From assembly GCF_016901995.1 (NCBI RefSeq), contig NZ_JACJLE010000002.1:55358-119357 (forward strand): a stretch of DNA of 64,000 nucleotides, written 5' to 3'. The notes beneath the pieces are model-generated. The model saw only the letters and a program-made list of their open reading frames with translations. It was not told where the DNA came from and did not search any database. This stretch comes from Bacteroides caecigallinarum. Its GTDB lineage: Bacteria; Bacteroidota; Bacteroidia; Bacteroidales; Bacteroidaceae. Positions 7,805 to 16,344 of this stretch are shown one piece after another; the first letter of the stretch is position 1; each line of letters begins with the position of its first letter. Position numbers and translations under genes: made by a program.

Positions 7805-10800
7805 TTATTTTCGTGTAAGCAATGGCACTACCCTTGTATTGCTTTTCGCGTCTTTACTTAACAGATAAGTATATTTATAATCCTCAACATTATAGGTGGT
7901 AGGCGAACTGTTGATAAGTAATATGTTGCGGCAATTGGCAAATTCAAGTATGCCTTTCACATTATTGGGATGCAGCTTACCGATTTCATCCATCATACAA
8001 TGCACCTTGAAATCTCCGAATTTCCTTGAGACTTTTTCCTTGAAGACATTGATAAGCATGATGTTTACCATTGCTTTAACCAGTATGTCTGTGCCGTCGG
8101 AACCAACATTCGCTATTTTTTCAACCCAGCCTGTGTCATTATCATTTTCGATAATACGGAACTCCAGATTAAAGGTATCAGAAACGACAAGACTATTCCT
8201 GGAAGGCTCATCCTTGAGCAGTTTACTGAATGAATTAAGATATTTTACAGCCTTGAGATTAACGTTCTCGCGCGAATCCTGTGAGAACAGGTCCATTTCA
8301 CCCATGTTGAAGGTGTTCCCATCATTGAAATTCTTTATTTCTATAAGAAGCTGCATAAGTTTGTCGTTACTCTGCAAAGCTCTGAGTTCGATACTGCGGA
8401 TAACTCCTGCAAAATTACGCTTGATGAAATCGTCATTAATATCTTTAATAGTCTTATTAATAAGACTTTCGCTTTGGGTAAGTTCTCCTGTTTCCTTTGA
8501 TATGCGTCTTATTATGTTTACGTACCTTTCACTTATGCGGTTCTGATATTCTGTGATTTTATTGTTTTCCACAAACTCGCATAAATTGGATGCGAAATCC
8601 ATGTAATCTGAATCACACGACAATGACTGAGGAAAACTGAAAGTATTTCTTGCAGTAAAGTTACTGTTAAACAGATTTACCGATTTTTTGAAATTCTCAG
8701 TATCCTTGCCAAAAGAAACAATCTGACTTTTCAACTCTTCCACTATCTTACCACAAGGTTTATTGGTAGGTAGTTCTTCATGAGTGTACGACTCCGGAGG
8801 ACAGAAGCCTTCATCTTTGCGGAAATTCTCAAGAGCGCAAAGATCGTTCTTAATGGCATCACGTTCGGCCGACTTTTCGTTTATACTGTTTTTTACAGTT
8901 TCATACTGAGCGGTGAGTTTGTTTTTCCGCAACGCGTATTTTTCTTCAAGCTCGTCCAGATGCATCTCATTGTTCTTCTTGGTGTCGCGCAATTCCGGCT
9001 CACGGTCAAACAGTTCTCTCTTGTCTTTCTCATAATTCCACACCAACGACTGTTTTTGCGATATATAATCCAATTCAGACTTGAAAGCATCAATTTTTGC
9101 TTTATAGGAATTTATAACCGATGTGTCAGCTCCTTTACCGTTCAACTCCTCGTTCTGCAACTTGTGAAGTTCTTTTTTTCTGTTATCCGCATCTGTACAC
9201 CGGTCGGACAGTTCATTTTGTACTGTCTGTATCTCTGCTTCAACAGCACTGCGTTCTTTCTTTTCCGCCTTTCTCAGCTCTTCATTAATCTGAATAATCC
9301 GCTTTTCTCTCTCCTGTTTCAAAAGATCTTCATTATTGCAACATTTTTGCCTTTCCTTTTCCTTGCCTCCAAGAAGTGTTTCTATCTCATCCAGCCTGTT
9401 TCTTTTCCACTCCAATTCTTTGCGTTCCCACGAAGCCTGTTCCGCCTTAATATTCTTAATCTGAAGAGGATATTGCTGTAACAGAATTTCAAGAACCTGC
9501 CTTTCGCCCGATATTGCTGAAATCTGCTTTCTGTACTTATTCTTTATCTCTTCAGTACGCTTCGTTTTTTCTTCATTCAGAAGGCTTATTTTTCTAGTAT
9601 ATTCATCTCTTTCGGAAGATTTGGCCTTAAACTCAGCTTTAAGCTGTTCCGGCGAGCGTAATTCACGCTGCACTTCAGCCAAATTAATTTTTACACCATA
9701 AAAAGAATTACTTCCATCGGTTGAGAGTTCAGGAGAAAGATTCTGATTGTAGAGTATAAGTTGTTCATCTGCAATCTTACCTATATTTTCCTGCCATCCT
9801 GGCCTGTTCTTGTCGAGCCATTCGCAAAAAGAGCCTTTGCTGCTGTTTATCAGGACATTCAATGATTCTATTTCTGCGTCCAACTGTTTCCTGCAGCGTA
9901 GAGCCTCATCTATTTTCGTATCATACTCTTTTTCAACTATCATAGTTTCCGCTTCTGACTTCTGTCTTAGGCGGTCGCACTCCAGTTTCAGACGGTCAGC
10001 TTTCACGGCGGTATCCTTTTCTTCGGAAGATATGTTTCTCAACCGTTCCTCACAGTCACTTATCTCATCCTTGAAATGAACAGTACACTCAACCCTTGTT
10101 TTCTGTTGTTTCAGGTTGGATATTTCTTCCAGCAGCTGTTCCTTGCTGTCGGCAAGTGTTTTAAGTTTCTCTTCATAAACAGAGCGTATTTCTTCAGCCT
10201 GAGTATTGCTTTTCTTTGTCAATTCCGCAATCCTTTTACCAAGTTCGTTTTCAAGGCTTAATACCCTTTTGTTGATTTCATTCTCAAATCTTGCAAGATC
10301 GGCATCAATGCTCTGTTCCATCAAAGAGTATTTGCTTATTACATCCCGATACGTACTCGTGAGTTCATTATACACCTTATTTAGAGACTCCAGTTCATAT
10401 TTCAGTGCAGGTTCCCTATTTACTCTTGATATAACCTCGTCAATATGTTCCTGTTCATAATATTTTCGTTTTTCCCTTATCTTCTTAAGGTCAGACTCTA
10501 TAATACCGCTTAACTTTACAAGCTTGTCGCGCTCTCTGTCAAACTTATCTTTTTCTTCTCCAAGCAAACGTGTAAACCGTTCGGCTTCCTCTTTAATTTG
10601 CAGAAGCTGTTCCTCCAGCTCAGGGAGCCTCAAGCGTGACACCCTTTCAGAATAATTGAGGTGCTGTCTATCGTCTTTAATCCGCTTTTCAGCATACAGA
10701 AGCATTCTGTAATTCTTTATTACCGTATCAGCCTGTTTCCTGACAGGTACCACTCCATTCCTATCCTGTTTTATCCACAGCATTACGTCGGAATATTCCT

Positions 10801-11467
10801 GCTCGAAAGTCTCTATCTGGTTCCGATAATAACTCAGGTCGACAACAAACTCATTATCATCCATTGACTGTATGATGGTATCCTTTATAAAATCGGCATC
10901 AAGCTTCGAGTTAAGGAATACATTCTGAATTGTACGCGGTATATTCTGGTATCGCGAGCTCTCTACAATGGCATACTTACGGAACTGAAGCAAATCCGGT
11001 TTTCTGTTGTTGCCGAATATTATATCACGAAACATATCATAGCCTGTAACCAGCGACGACACGCTTGCACCGGATTCCGACACTCTTGTACGAATCACAC
11101 TCCAGTCGGCAGAAACCTCATTTTTGCCGTCAACAAACCACTCCTTACTGTATGGTGCATCAATAAAGCGGAAGGCAGCCCTACCCATCGACTTCGTTAC
11201 AACTACGGTATAGGCACCGTTTTCGCGCATTACTTCATAAACTATATACGAGTTGGCAAAAGGAAGATAGAAAGAATCAAAATTCTTCTTTTCTTTCGGT
11301 ATGCCCAATCTGAGTTTGTCTGCATTATAGAAAAACAGGACAGCACGCAAAAGAGTACTTTTACCTACTCCCTGGGTACCAATAAAATGCACATTGCCAT
11401 CCAAATTGACTTCGCCATACGGTACATGTGCGCTGTTCAGAAATATTACCTTATTGAGATATCTCAT
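7805..11467 (-). CDS. jetC: Wadjet JetC, SMC-like (MukB-like) ATPase
   Basis: The 1220-residue protein is an SMC-family loop-extruding ATPase. The N-terminal Walker A is GTQGVGKST at residues 30-38. A long coiled-coil central region, very rich in Glu, Lys, Leu and Arg, runs from about residue 250 to 950. The C-terminal head has a signature-like segment VGSDGTDILVKA and the Walker B stretch VHCMMDEIGKL. The head-coil-head layout and the jetA/jetB/jetD neighbours separate it from cellular SMC and from RecN. The start overlaps the end of jetB by 17 nt, indicating translational coupling. In Wadjet, JetA, JetB and JetC form a condensin-like complex that recognises small circular DNA. Confidence 0.92.
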   Translation of the reverse strand: MRYLNKVIFLNSAHVPYGEVNLDGNVHFIGTQGVGKSTLLRAVLFFYNADKLRLGIPKEKKNFDSFYLPFANSYIVYEVMRENGAYTVVVTKSMGRAAFRFIDAPYSKEWFVDGKNEVSADWSVIRTRVSESGASVSSLVTGYDMFRDIIFGNNRKPDLLQFRKYAIVESSRYQNIPRTIQNVFLNSKLDADFIKDTIIQSMDDNEFVVDLSYYRNQIETFEQEYSDVMLWIKQDRNGVVPVRKQADTVIKNYRMLLYAEKRIKDDRQHLNYSERVSRLRLPELEEQLLQIKEEAERFTRLLGEEKDKFDRERDKLVKLSGIIESDLKKIREKRKYYEQEHIDEVISRVNREPALKYELESLNKVYNELTSTYRDVISKYSLMEQSIDADLARFENEINKRVLSLENELGKRIAELTKKSNTQAEEIRSVYEEKLKTLADSKEQLLEEISNLKQQKTRVECTVHFKDEISDCEERLRNISSEEKDTAVKADRLKLECDRLRQKSEAETMIVEKEYDTKIDEALRCRKQLDAEIESLNVLINSSKGSFCEWLDKNRPGWQENIGKIADEQLILYNQNLSPELSTDGSNSFYGVKINLAEVQRELRSPEQLKAEFKAKSSERDEYTRKISLLNEEKTKRTEEIKNKYRKQISAISGERQVLEILLQQYPLQIKNIKAEQASWERKELEWKRNRLDEIETLLGGKEKERQKCCNNEDLLKQEREKRIIQINEELRKAEKKERSAVEAEIQTVQNELSDRCTDADNRKKELHKLQNEELNGKGADTSVINSYKAKIDAFKSELDYISQKQSLVWNYEKDKRELFDREPELRDTKKNNEMHLDELEEKYALRKNKLTAQYETVKNSINEKSAERDAIKNDLCALENFRKDEGFCPPESYTHEELPTNKPCGKIVEELKSQIVSFGKDTENFKKSVNLFNSNFTARNTFSFPQSLSCDSDYMDFASNLCEFVENNKITEYQNRISERYVNIIRRISKETGELTQSESLINKTIKDINDDFIKRNFAGVIRSIELRALQSNDKLMQLLIEIKNFNDGNTFNMGEMDLFSQDSRENVNLKAVKYLNSFSKLLKDEPSRNSLVVSDTFNLEFRIIENDNDTGWVEKIANVGSDGTDILVKAMVNIMLINVFKEKVSRKFGDFKVHCMMDEIGKLHPNNVKGILEFANCRNILLINSSPTTYNVEDYKYTYLLSKDAKSNTRVVPLLTRK

Positions 11468-12002
11468 CGTTCATTTCCTCCGATATTGTTATGCAGTCCA
11501 CCAAATCCTCCATATAGTGAAATGCCATTAATACTTTATAAGTGTTATCATGTTCGTTCTCGAGCTCTATCATTCCTGCCTTTTCAAGTTCCGAAACAAG
11601 TTTCTCCACAACCTCATTATATTTCTTCTTATCCTGAAACAGTTTGGAAGCCTTATCCTTCAGCTCAATCTGGCAACTTATCTGAACTTCTATGTCTGCC
11701 GGTCGGAACTTAAACCCGGGACCGAATGTAGCATCATACGTTTTAAGGAAACTTAGGTAGTCAATCCACTTCATAACTGCTTCAAGTTTTCGCTCAAGAT
11801 CAACTTTCGCCTCCTGTCGGGTGAACATATAATATCCGTCACCACCTTCGAGATAAAAACCAATGCCTTTATAATATTCGTAATAATCGGTCAAATCCTC
11901 TTCTATGGCATCATAATACCGCTTTATAGCAGGAGAAACGCTGTTTGCAGAAATAAATCCGCCCTTACTCAATATATTGAATATTTCTTCGGTATATTTC
12001 AT
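11451..12002 (-). CDS. jetB: Wadjet JetB, MukE/MksE-like kleisin-binding subunit (DUF4194)
   Basis: The 183-residue protein matches the size and position of JetB, the KITE-type winged-helix subunit that binds the kleisin JetA and modulates the JetC ATPase. It begins MKYTEEIFNILSKGG and is rich in helix-forming charged residues, including an aromatic YYDAIEEDLTDYYEYYKG segment. No membrane segment is present. It lies 55 nt after jetA and overlaps jetC by 17 nt. Primary sequence conservation in this family is low, so the call rests partly on operon context. Confidence 0.82.
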   Translation of the reverse strand: MKYTEEIFNILSKGGFISANSVSPAIKRYYDAIEEDLTDYYEYYKGIGFYLEGGDGYYMFTRQEAKVDLERKLEAVMKWIDYLSFLKTYDATFGPGFKFRPADIEVQISCQIELKDKASKLFQDKKKYNEVVEKLVSELEKAGMIELENEHDNTYKVLMAFHYMEDLVDCITISEEMNDEISQ

Positions 12003-12057
12003 GATTATTCTGATTATGATTATGAAATTATTGGGAACTATCGGTAATTGTTTGGAG

Positions 12058-13254
12058 TCATTTGGAATATATCAGAGGATATTCCACGTCATGACTTGTT
12101 TCATACTTGTCGGTGAAATTAAGTCCATCGGCATACTGCGATGCTATCTGGCAGAAAAACAAGATTCTCTCGACAGTGCTAAGCTCTTTATGATAATTGT
12201 AATTCATTACAAACTTAAACAGATGACTGCTTGATGCCGAGAAAGCATTATAAATTTCCTGTAAGTTTATCTGGTCAAGAACTTCACCTTCTGTTTTCAT
12301 ATATTCCTGAGGTATAGCATCGGCTATATTCTTCGGACCTTTAGCCAGGTTCTTCCTTTTTGATATGATTTTTCTTATTATCTCCAACGCCACCGCAGAA
12401 GTACGCAGATTATCTACCGAAAGTTTTATCCTGTAATTGGTCTGAGGCTCAATCCATACAGGATTTCTCATACTGACGACCTGACGTATATCAGTTTTTT
12501 CGTCTAAAAGGAACTGGTCACGGAGGTATTTCAAACGGCGGACTTTCTCGAATATCCTGTTCTGATAAGCTATAAGATTCAGGTAATGAATAATCTGCTT
12601 CTCGATCTCAATGAGATTATGATAAGAATCATTAAGCTGAAGTTTCACGTCATTCACCACTATACGCATTTGAGTGTCCATGGCAACTCTGAAAAAAACA
12701 GGCTGAGCGTTGTCTATTATATCTTCACTCCTATTGATGAGGAGTGCTATGTTCCTGCGTTTTTCATCAAGATTATTCAATTTTGAGAGCTTTACACGAT
12801 AGTTTGGTTCATTCTTATAAGTATTGTCAATGTTGCGTTTCAAGTCTATTACATTACGCACTGTTATCATTGCAATATTTTTCAGACACCGTCTTACCTC
12901 TTTGTGATAATTATATTTCCGCTGCTCATTATCTTCTTTAAGATAATAATCGATATTTTCATTCAGACGTCCCAAATAATCATTTACAAACGAAACATTT
13001 ATATTCTCATTGACCTGTAAAACATCCTCGAAGAATTTAAGATATACATCCTCCATTTCAAGGAAATTCCCGCTATCTCTTATTATTCCGTAGTCAATAA
13101 GATATTTAATTCTTTCTTCTTTATATTCAGTGAGTTCGAGTGCATAATCATATTTCAAGGAAGTTGAAGCTCTTTTCTGAAACATCTGTTTCAGCAGAAG
13201 TTTCTCTCTTTCAAGTACACGCAAAAGCTCATCAATAGATTTAAAGGTGTTCAT
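12058..13254 (-). CDS. jetA: Wadjet JetA, MukF/MksF-like kleisin (DUF3375)
   Basis: The 398-residue protein is predicted to be the kleisin that bridges the JetC heads. The N-terminal part resembles a winged helix (about residues 20-80). It is followed by long charged helices around residues 100-250 and a C-terminal helical domain. It is the first gene of the jetABCD operon, and its start codon lies 41 nt after a degraded hipA remnant. I see no separate strong -7 box directly upstream, so transcription may come from the hipB promoter at 13931. The order and sizes of the four genes are what one expects of Wadjet; the subtype cannot be settled here. Confidence 0.82.
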   Translation of the reverse strand: MNTFKSIDELLRVLEREKLLLKQMFQKRASTSLKYDYALELTEYKEERIKYLIDYGIIRDSGNFLEMEDVYLKFFEDVLQVNENINVSFVNDYLGRLNENIDYYLKEDNEQRKYNYHKEVRRCLKNIAMITVRNVIDLKRNIDNTYKNEPNYRVKLSKLNNLDEKRRNIALLINRSEDIIDNAQPVFFRVAMDTQMRIVVNDVKLQLNDSYHNLIEIEKQIIHYLNLIAYQNRIFEKVRRLKYLRDQFLLDEKTDIRQVVSMRNPVWIEPQTNYRIKLSVDNLRTSAVALEIIRKIISKRKNLAKGPKNIADAIPQEYMKTEGEVLDQINLQEIYNAFSASSSHLFKFVMNYNYHKELSTVERILFFCQIASQYADGLNFTDKYETSHDVEYPLIYSK

Positions 13255-13295
13255 AGTTCAAGATAAGAATTGTTACTGAAATGATAGTTACTAAT

Positions 13296-13523
13296 TTAAT
13301 GAATAAAATACTTTTCAACCATATCCTTGAGCTTATCCGATGACAGGTTTGCTATGCCTATTGATTCAATAAGTAGTTACATCGTATGAAGGAGACAGAC
13401 GCCAAGTACCGTACACACCCATAACGAATGAAAAAATTCTTATTTGGATAACCTACGTCTGGCATCCCATGCCAATCTACCAATTTCCTCACCCCAAAGG
13501 ATTACTTTTAACGACAGTACCAT
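13296..13523 (-). pseudogene. hipA remnant, internally deleted
   Basis: Starting 8 nt after hipB, an ATG at 13523 opens a frame encoding MVLSLKVILWGEEIGRLAWD and a few more residues. This is the N-terminus of a Bacteroidetes HipA kinase toxin, and it meets a stop at 13442-13440. Downstream, in another frame, GTWRLSPSYDV resembles the conserved WxLSPAYDL motif of HipA. A final piece ending KLKDMVEKYFIH and TAA at 13298-13296 resembles a HipA C-terminus. Some 400 codons expected for HipA are reduced to 228 bp, so the toxin is certainly inactive. The match is by motif recognition, not database search. Confidence 0.75.
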
Positions 13524-13531
13524 AATTTATG

Positions 13532-13840
13532 CTATTTAGAATGTCTGACACGCTGTACCTTTTTATCATCCCTACGCATCAGGTAAGGAGATTCTGGCAA
13601 CTCCGGAAGAAGATTGTCTATGGTGTTAATCTGCCCGACCACTTTCAACAACACAATAAATGTTGACAACGAAATATTGCCCGATGTACCATTCTCGAAT
13701 TTATGGATGGTTGTAAGTCCAATACCGGATTGCTCAGAAACATCTTTCTGAGTAAGTTTGCAACGAATCCTATATTCTTTAAATCTGTTACCTAATAACT
13801 TTACAAGCTCAGGCGTGGAGTATTCATAGAAATCTACCAT
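13532..13840 (-). CDS. HipB-like XRE-family regulator (orphan antitoxin)
   Basis: The 102-residue protein has a Cro/C1-type helix-turn-helix at about residues 15-70, with LTQKDVSEQSGIGLTTIHKF as the recognition core. The C-terminal tail is Arg/Lys-rich. The spacing to the hipA remnant (8 nt) and the family resemblance identify it as the antitoxin/repressor of a former hipBA pair. The promoter region carries two perfect palindromes that could be its operators. With the toxin gone, it may now act only as a regulator of itself and of the downstream jet operon, which is inference. Confidence 0.82.
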   Translation of the reverse strand: MVDFYEYSTPELVKLLGNRFKEYRIRCKLTQKDVSEQSGIGLTTIHKFENGTSGNISLSTFIVLLKVVGQINTIDNLLPELPESPYLMRRDDKKVQRVRHSK

Positions 13841-13857
13841 ATAAACCGCATTTATAT

Positions 13858-13871
13858 ATCATTATAATGAT
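13858..13871. promoter_or_regulatory. Perfect 14-bp palindrome before hipB
   Basis: ATCATTA-TAATGAT is a perfect palindrome 17 bp upstream of the hipB start codon, within the predicted 5' leader. It is a candidate HipB operator. Confidence 0.55.
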
Positions 13872-13894
13872 AGTTACATATATTTTCAAGCGTT

Positions 13895-13916
13895 AATCTT
13901 CACTATTATGAAGATT
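13895..13916. promoter_or_regulatory. Inverted repeat AATCTTCA-N6-TGAAGATT near the hipB promoter
   Basis: Perfect 8-bp arms separated by 6 nt lie just downstream of the predicted -7 box at 13931-13924, where a bound repressor would block initiation. Confidence 0.6.
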
Positions 13917-13923
13917 ATAAATA

Positions 13924-13931
13924 CAAAGCTA
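13924..13931 (-). promoter_or_regulatory. -7 box of the hipB (and possibly jet) transcript
   Basis: TAGCTTTG on the minus strand matches TAnnTTTG. It stands about 83 nt before the hipB start codon and beside the inverted repeat at 13895-13916. Confidence 0.5.
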
Positions 13932-14076
13932 TGTAATTTCTGAGAATAAAACTAATTTTTCTTAGAAAACTTATTGTCAGATTATACAATATTTAGTTAT
14001 AAAATTATTATTTGTAAATATTTTTACGCTGCCCTATAAGCAACTATATCAATGAGTTCTTTGACAAGTTTAGCAT

Positions 14077-14325
14077 TTATCCTCTTGTTTGGTCTTGCAC
14101 CAGACAGTTAAAAAACTCGTAACGTTTCCCGTAGCGTGCAGGCTGTGTGAAGTTTATTTTTCTTGGTATGACCACTACATATTTCGTACTTTTGTTTAAT
14201 TTTGCGGTATATCCATTAAAGGCATCCCTGCAGATATTCATATATTGGTTGAGCGCTCCTGATATTTCCATGTTTAACTTATGTGTAGATAATATAAAGT
14301 TACTGAAAATCAGGAACTTGACCAA
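14077..14325 (-). other. Doubtful ORF, possibly a gene remnant
   Basis: An 82-codon frame includes ALNQYMNICRDAFNGYTAKL and QPARYGKRYEFFNC, which look protein-like rather than random. Beyond its stop another frame continues with a segment ending LVKELIDIVAYRAA before TAA at about 14032. This suggests a frameshifted or truncated gene. I recognise no family. The region 13932-14410 otherwise holds nothing I can name. Confidence 0.3.
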
Positions 14326-14412
14326 TTCTTTATGCTAACTCTTGTTAATTTAAGTCGCTGATTTTTAAGTATTAAAGGATGAGATTAAAATATCGCCGTC
14401 CTGGCATAGATA

Positions 14413-14436
14413 GCGTAACACGTTCGTGCAACGCGT
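14413..14436. repeat. Single copy of the GCGTAA-CACGTTCGTG-CAACGCG motif
   Basis: The 10-mer CACGTTCGTG at 14419-14428, with its flanks, matches the unit of the array at 6149-6236, and the core is the reverse complement of CACGAACGTG. It is solitary here, upstream of the potassium channel gene. Confidence 0.7.
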
Positions 14437-14501
14437 TATGGTAATAATATCAAAACATTATATTTCTGATATATTATCACAAAAACATTATGATTTATTA
14501 T

Positions 14502-14509
14502 TAACTTTG
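14502..14509 (+). promoter_or_regulatory. -7 box of the potassium channel gene
   Basis: TAACTTTG lies 27 nt before the ATG at 14537 and supports that start over the earlier in-frame ATG at 14426. Confidence 0.6.
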
Positions 14510-14536
14510 TTCCTTACTAAAAATATAAACATAAGC

Positions 14537-15442
14537 ATGAAATTCATTTCAAGAATACATCAGCGTTGGCATGATTTCCTTCATAGCGATGAACTGAAAG
14601 AAAAGATATATTCTATTGTGTTTGAATCGGACACAAAAAAAGGAAAGCTGTTCGACATAATCCTCATAAGCAGCATCACCCTTAGCGTACTGCTTGTCAT
14701 AGTAGAAAGTATGCACATATTCCCCCACTCTGCCTATTTAGTTCTAAGAATATTGGAATATCTGCTCACGCTGTTTTTCACTTTTGAATATCTGGCAAGA
14801 ATATACTGCCTGAAAAAGCCTCAAAAATATATCTTCAGTTTCTTCGGTATAGTTGACCTACTGGCTACACTGCCTGTGTATATGAGTTTCTTTGTTACAG
14901 GTTCGCACTACCTTCTCGTGATACGGGCTTTCCGACTGATACGAATATTCCGCATCTTCAAACTCTTCACCTTTATAAACGAGGGCAACCTGCTGCTTCG
15001 TTCGCTGTGGATAAGCGCGCCCAAGATACTGATATTTTTTTTCTTCGTGCTGATACTCGTCACGTCGATGGGAACAGTGATGTACATGATAGAGGGCGAC
15101 GTACCGGGCTCCGGCTTCAACAATATTCCCAACAGTATATACTGGGCTATAGTTACAATGACCACCGTGGGCTATGGCGACATCACTCCTGTCACAGCCA
15201 TTGGCAGGTTCATCTCCGCAGTGATAATGCTGATTGGTTATACCATAATAGCAGTGCCTACAGGTATAGTTTCAGCCACAATGGTGAGCGAGCATAAAAA
15301 ACTGGAAAAGCGGAAATGCCCACTCTGCAACCGCGACGGGCACGATTTCGAGGCCTTATACTGCAAATACTGTGGCGCGAAACTGAAAATGGAGAAGCCC
15401 CGGGAGTTTGTGAATGAGAGGCCGAATGATGAGAGATTCTAA
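14537..15442 (+). CDS. Voltage-gated potassium channel, Kv-type, with C-terminal zinc ribbon
   Basis: The 301-residue inner-membrane protein has six membrane segments between about residues 35 and 245. The S4-like helix carries regularly spaced arginines (VIRAFRLIRIFRIFKLF), and the pore has the potassium selectivity filter TVGYGD at residues 210-215. After S6 comes a short basic linker and a zinc ribbon CPLCNRDGHDFEALYCKYCG with two CxxC pairs. The frame opens at 14426, but the -7 box at 14502 lies inside that extension, so the ATG at 14537 (MKFISRIHQRW) is preferred. The zinc ribbon is an uncommon addition and could respond to metal or redox state. Confidence 0.9.
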   Translation: MKFISRIHQRWHDFLHSDELKEKIYSIVFESDTKKGKLFDIILISSITLSVLLVIVESMHIFPHSAYLVLRILEYLLTLFFTFEYLARIYCLKKPQKYIFSFFGIVDLLATLPVYMSFFVTGSHYLLVIRAFRLIRIFRIFKLFTFINEGNLLLRSLWISAPKILIFFFFVLILVTSMGTVMYMIEGDVPGSGFNNIPNSIYWAIVTMTTVGYGDITPVTAIGRFISAVIMLIGYTIIAVPTGIVSATMVSEHKKLEKRKCPLCNRDGHDFEALYCKYCGAKLKMEKPREFVNERPNDERF

Positions 15443-15470
15443 AAGACAACAATTCAAACATAATATAATA

Positions 15471-16232
15471 ATGAAAGGAAAAACAATCTTAATCACCGGT
15501 GCCACAAGCGGCATAGGTGAAGGCTGCGCAAGAAAATTCGCGGCAATGGGAAGCAAGCTTATACTGAACGGACGAAATACTGAAAAGCTTGAAAGTGTGA
15601 AACAGGAACTTGAAAAGACAGGAACAGAAGTCGCAACTCTTCCATTCGATGTTAGAAACCGTGAAGAAATGCGTAATGCCATAGACTCTCTGCAAGGAGA
15701 ATGGAAGAATATAGATGTTCTGATAAACAATGCCGGTCTGGTTTTGGGCATTGATAAAGAACACGAAGGTTCATTGGACGAATGGGACGTAGTGATAGAC
15801 ACCAACATCAAAGGACTACTGGCAATGACACGCATGATTGTTCCGGGTATGGTGGAACGCGGATGCGGACATATTATTAATATAGGTTCCATTGCAGGCG
15901 ATGCGGCATACGCAGGCGGCAGCGTTTACTGCGCAACAAAGGCTGCGGTAAAAGCACTGTCGGACGGACTACGTATAGACCTTGTTGACACTCCTCTGAG
16001 AGTAACCAACATCAAGCCGGGAATGGTTGAGACCAACTTCTCCGTTATCCGTTTCCGTGGAGACAAAAACAAGGCAGATGCCGTTTACGATGGGCTGAAA
16101 CCACTTACAGGTGACGACATAGCCGATGTGGTTTATTACGCAGCATCAGCCCCTGCTCATGTACAGATAGCAGAAGTTCTGGTTATGCCTACTTATCAGG
16201 CTACAGGAACTGTATGCCACAGACAAAAATAA
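15471..16232 (+). CDS. Short-chain dehydrogenase, YdfG-like NADP-dependent 3-hydroxy acid dehydrogenase
   Basis: The 253-residue protein is a classical SDR oxidoreductase. The cofactor motif TGATSGIGEG is at residues 8-17, NNAG lies near residue 85, and the catalytic Ser and Tyr-x-x-x-Lys are in INIGSIAG and VYCATKAAV. The C-terminal half (PGMVETNFSVIRFRGD) resembles YdfG, which oxidises serine and 3-hydroxy acids. The frame opens at 15414, inside the channel gene. The ATG at 15471, 28 nt after the channel stop, gives the proper N-terminus MKGKTILITG. It may be co-transcribed with the channel. The exact substrate is inferred. Confidence 0.88.
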   Translation: MKGKTILITGATSGIGEGCARKFAAMGSKLILNGRNTEKLESVKQELEKTGTEVATLPFDVRNREEMRNAIDSLQGEWKNIDVLINNAGLVLGIDKEHEGSLDEWDVVIDTNIKGLLAMTRMIVPGMVERGCGHIINIGSIAGDAAYAGGSVYCATKAAVKALSDGLRIDLVDTPLRVTNIKPGMVETNFSVIRFRGDKNKADAVYDGLKPLTGDDIADVVYYAASAPAHVQIAEVLVMPTYQATGTVCHRQK

Positions 16233-16280
16233 ATTGCATACACTTACCATAAAAGCTAAGAAGTATAATCCAAAACAGCG

Positions 16281-16324
16281 TTTAAATACCATTTAAATAC
16301 TATTTAAATACTATTTAAACAGTA
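16281..16324. repeat. Four 11-bp tandem units TTTAAATACTA before the SNF2 gene
   Basis: Units at 16281, 16292, 16303 and 16314 have an exact 11-bp period, and each begins with the palindrome TTTAAA. They end 20 bp before the helicase start codon. One unit per helical turn suggests bendable DNA or a stacked binding site. The function is not known. Confidence 0.85.
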
Positions 16325-16344
16325 CTCAGATAAGATATAGTAAC

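Noticed and set aside
8780..9481. 233-codon plus-strand frame opposite jetC
   Set aside because: Phe/Leu-rich antisense of a coiled coil; no motif and no promoter.
14426..14536. N-terminal extension of the potassium channel from the ATG at 14426
   Set aside because: A -7 box lies inside it, and the ATG at 14537 gives a normal channel N-terminus.
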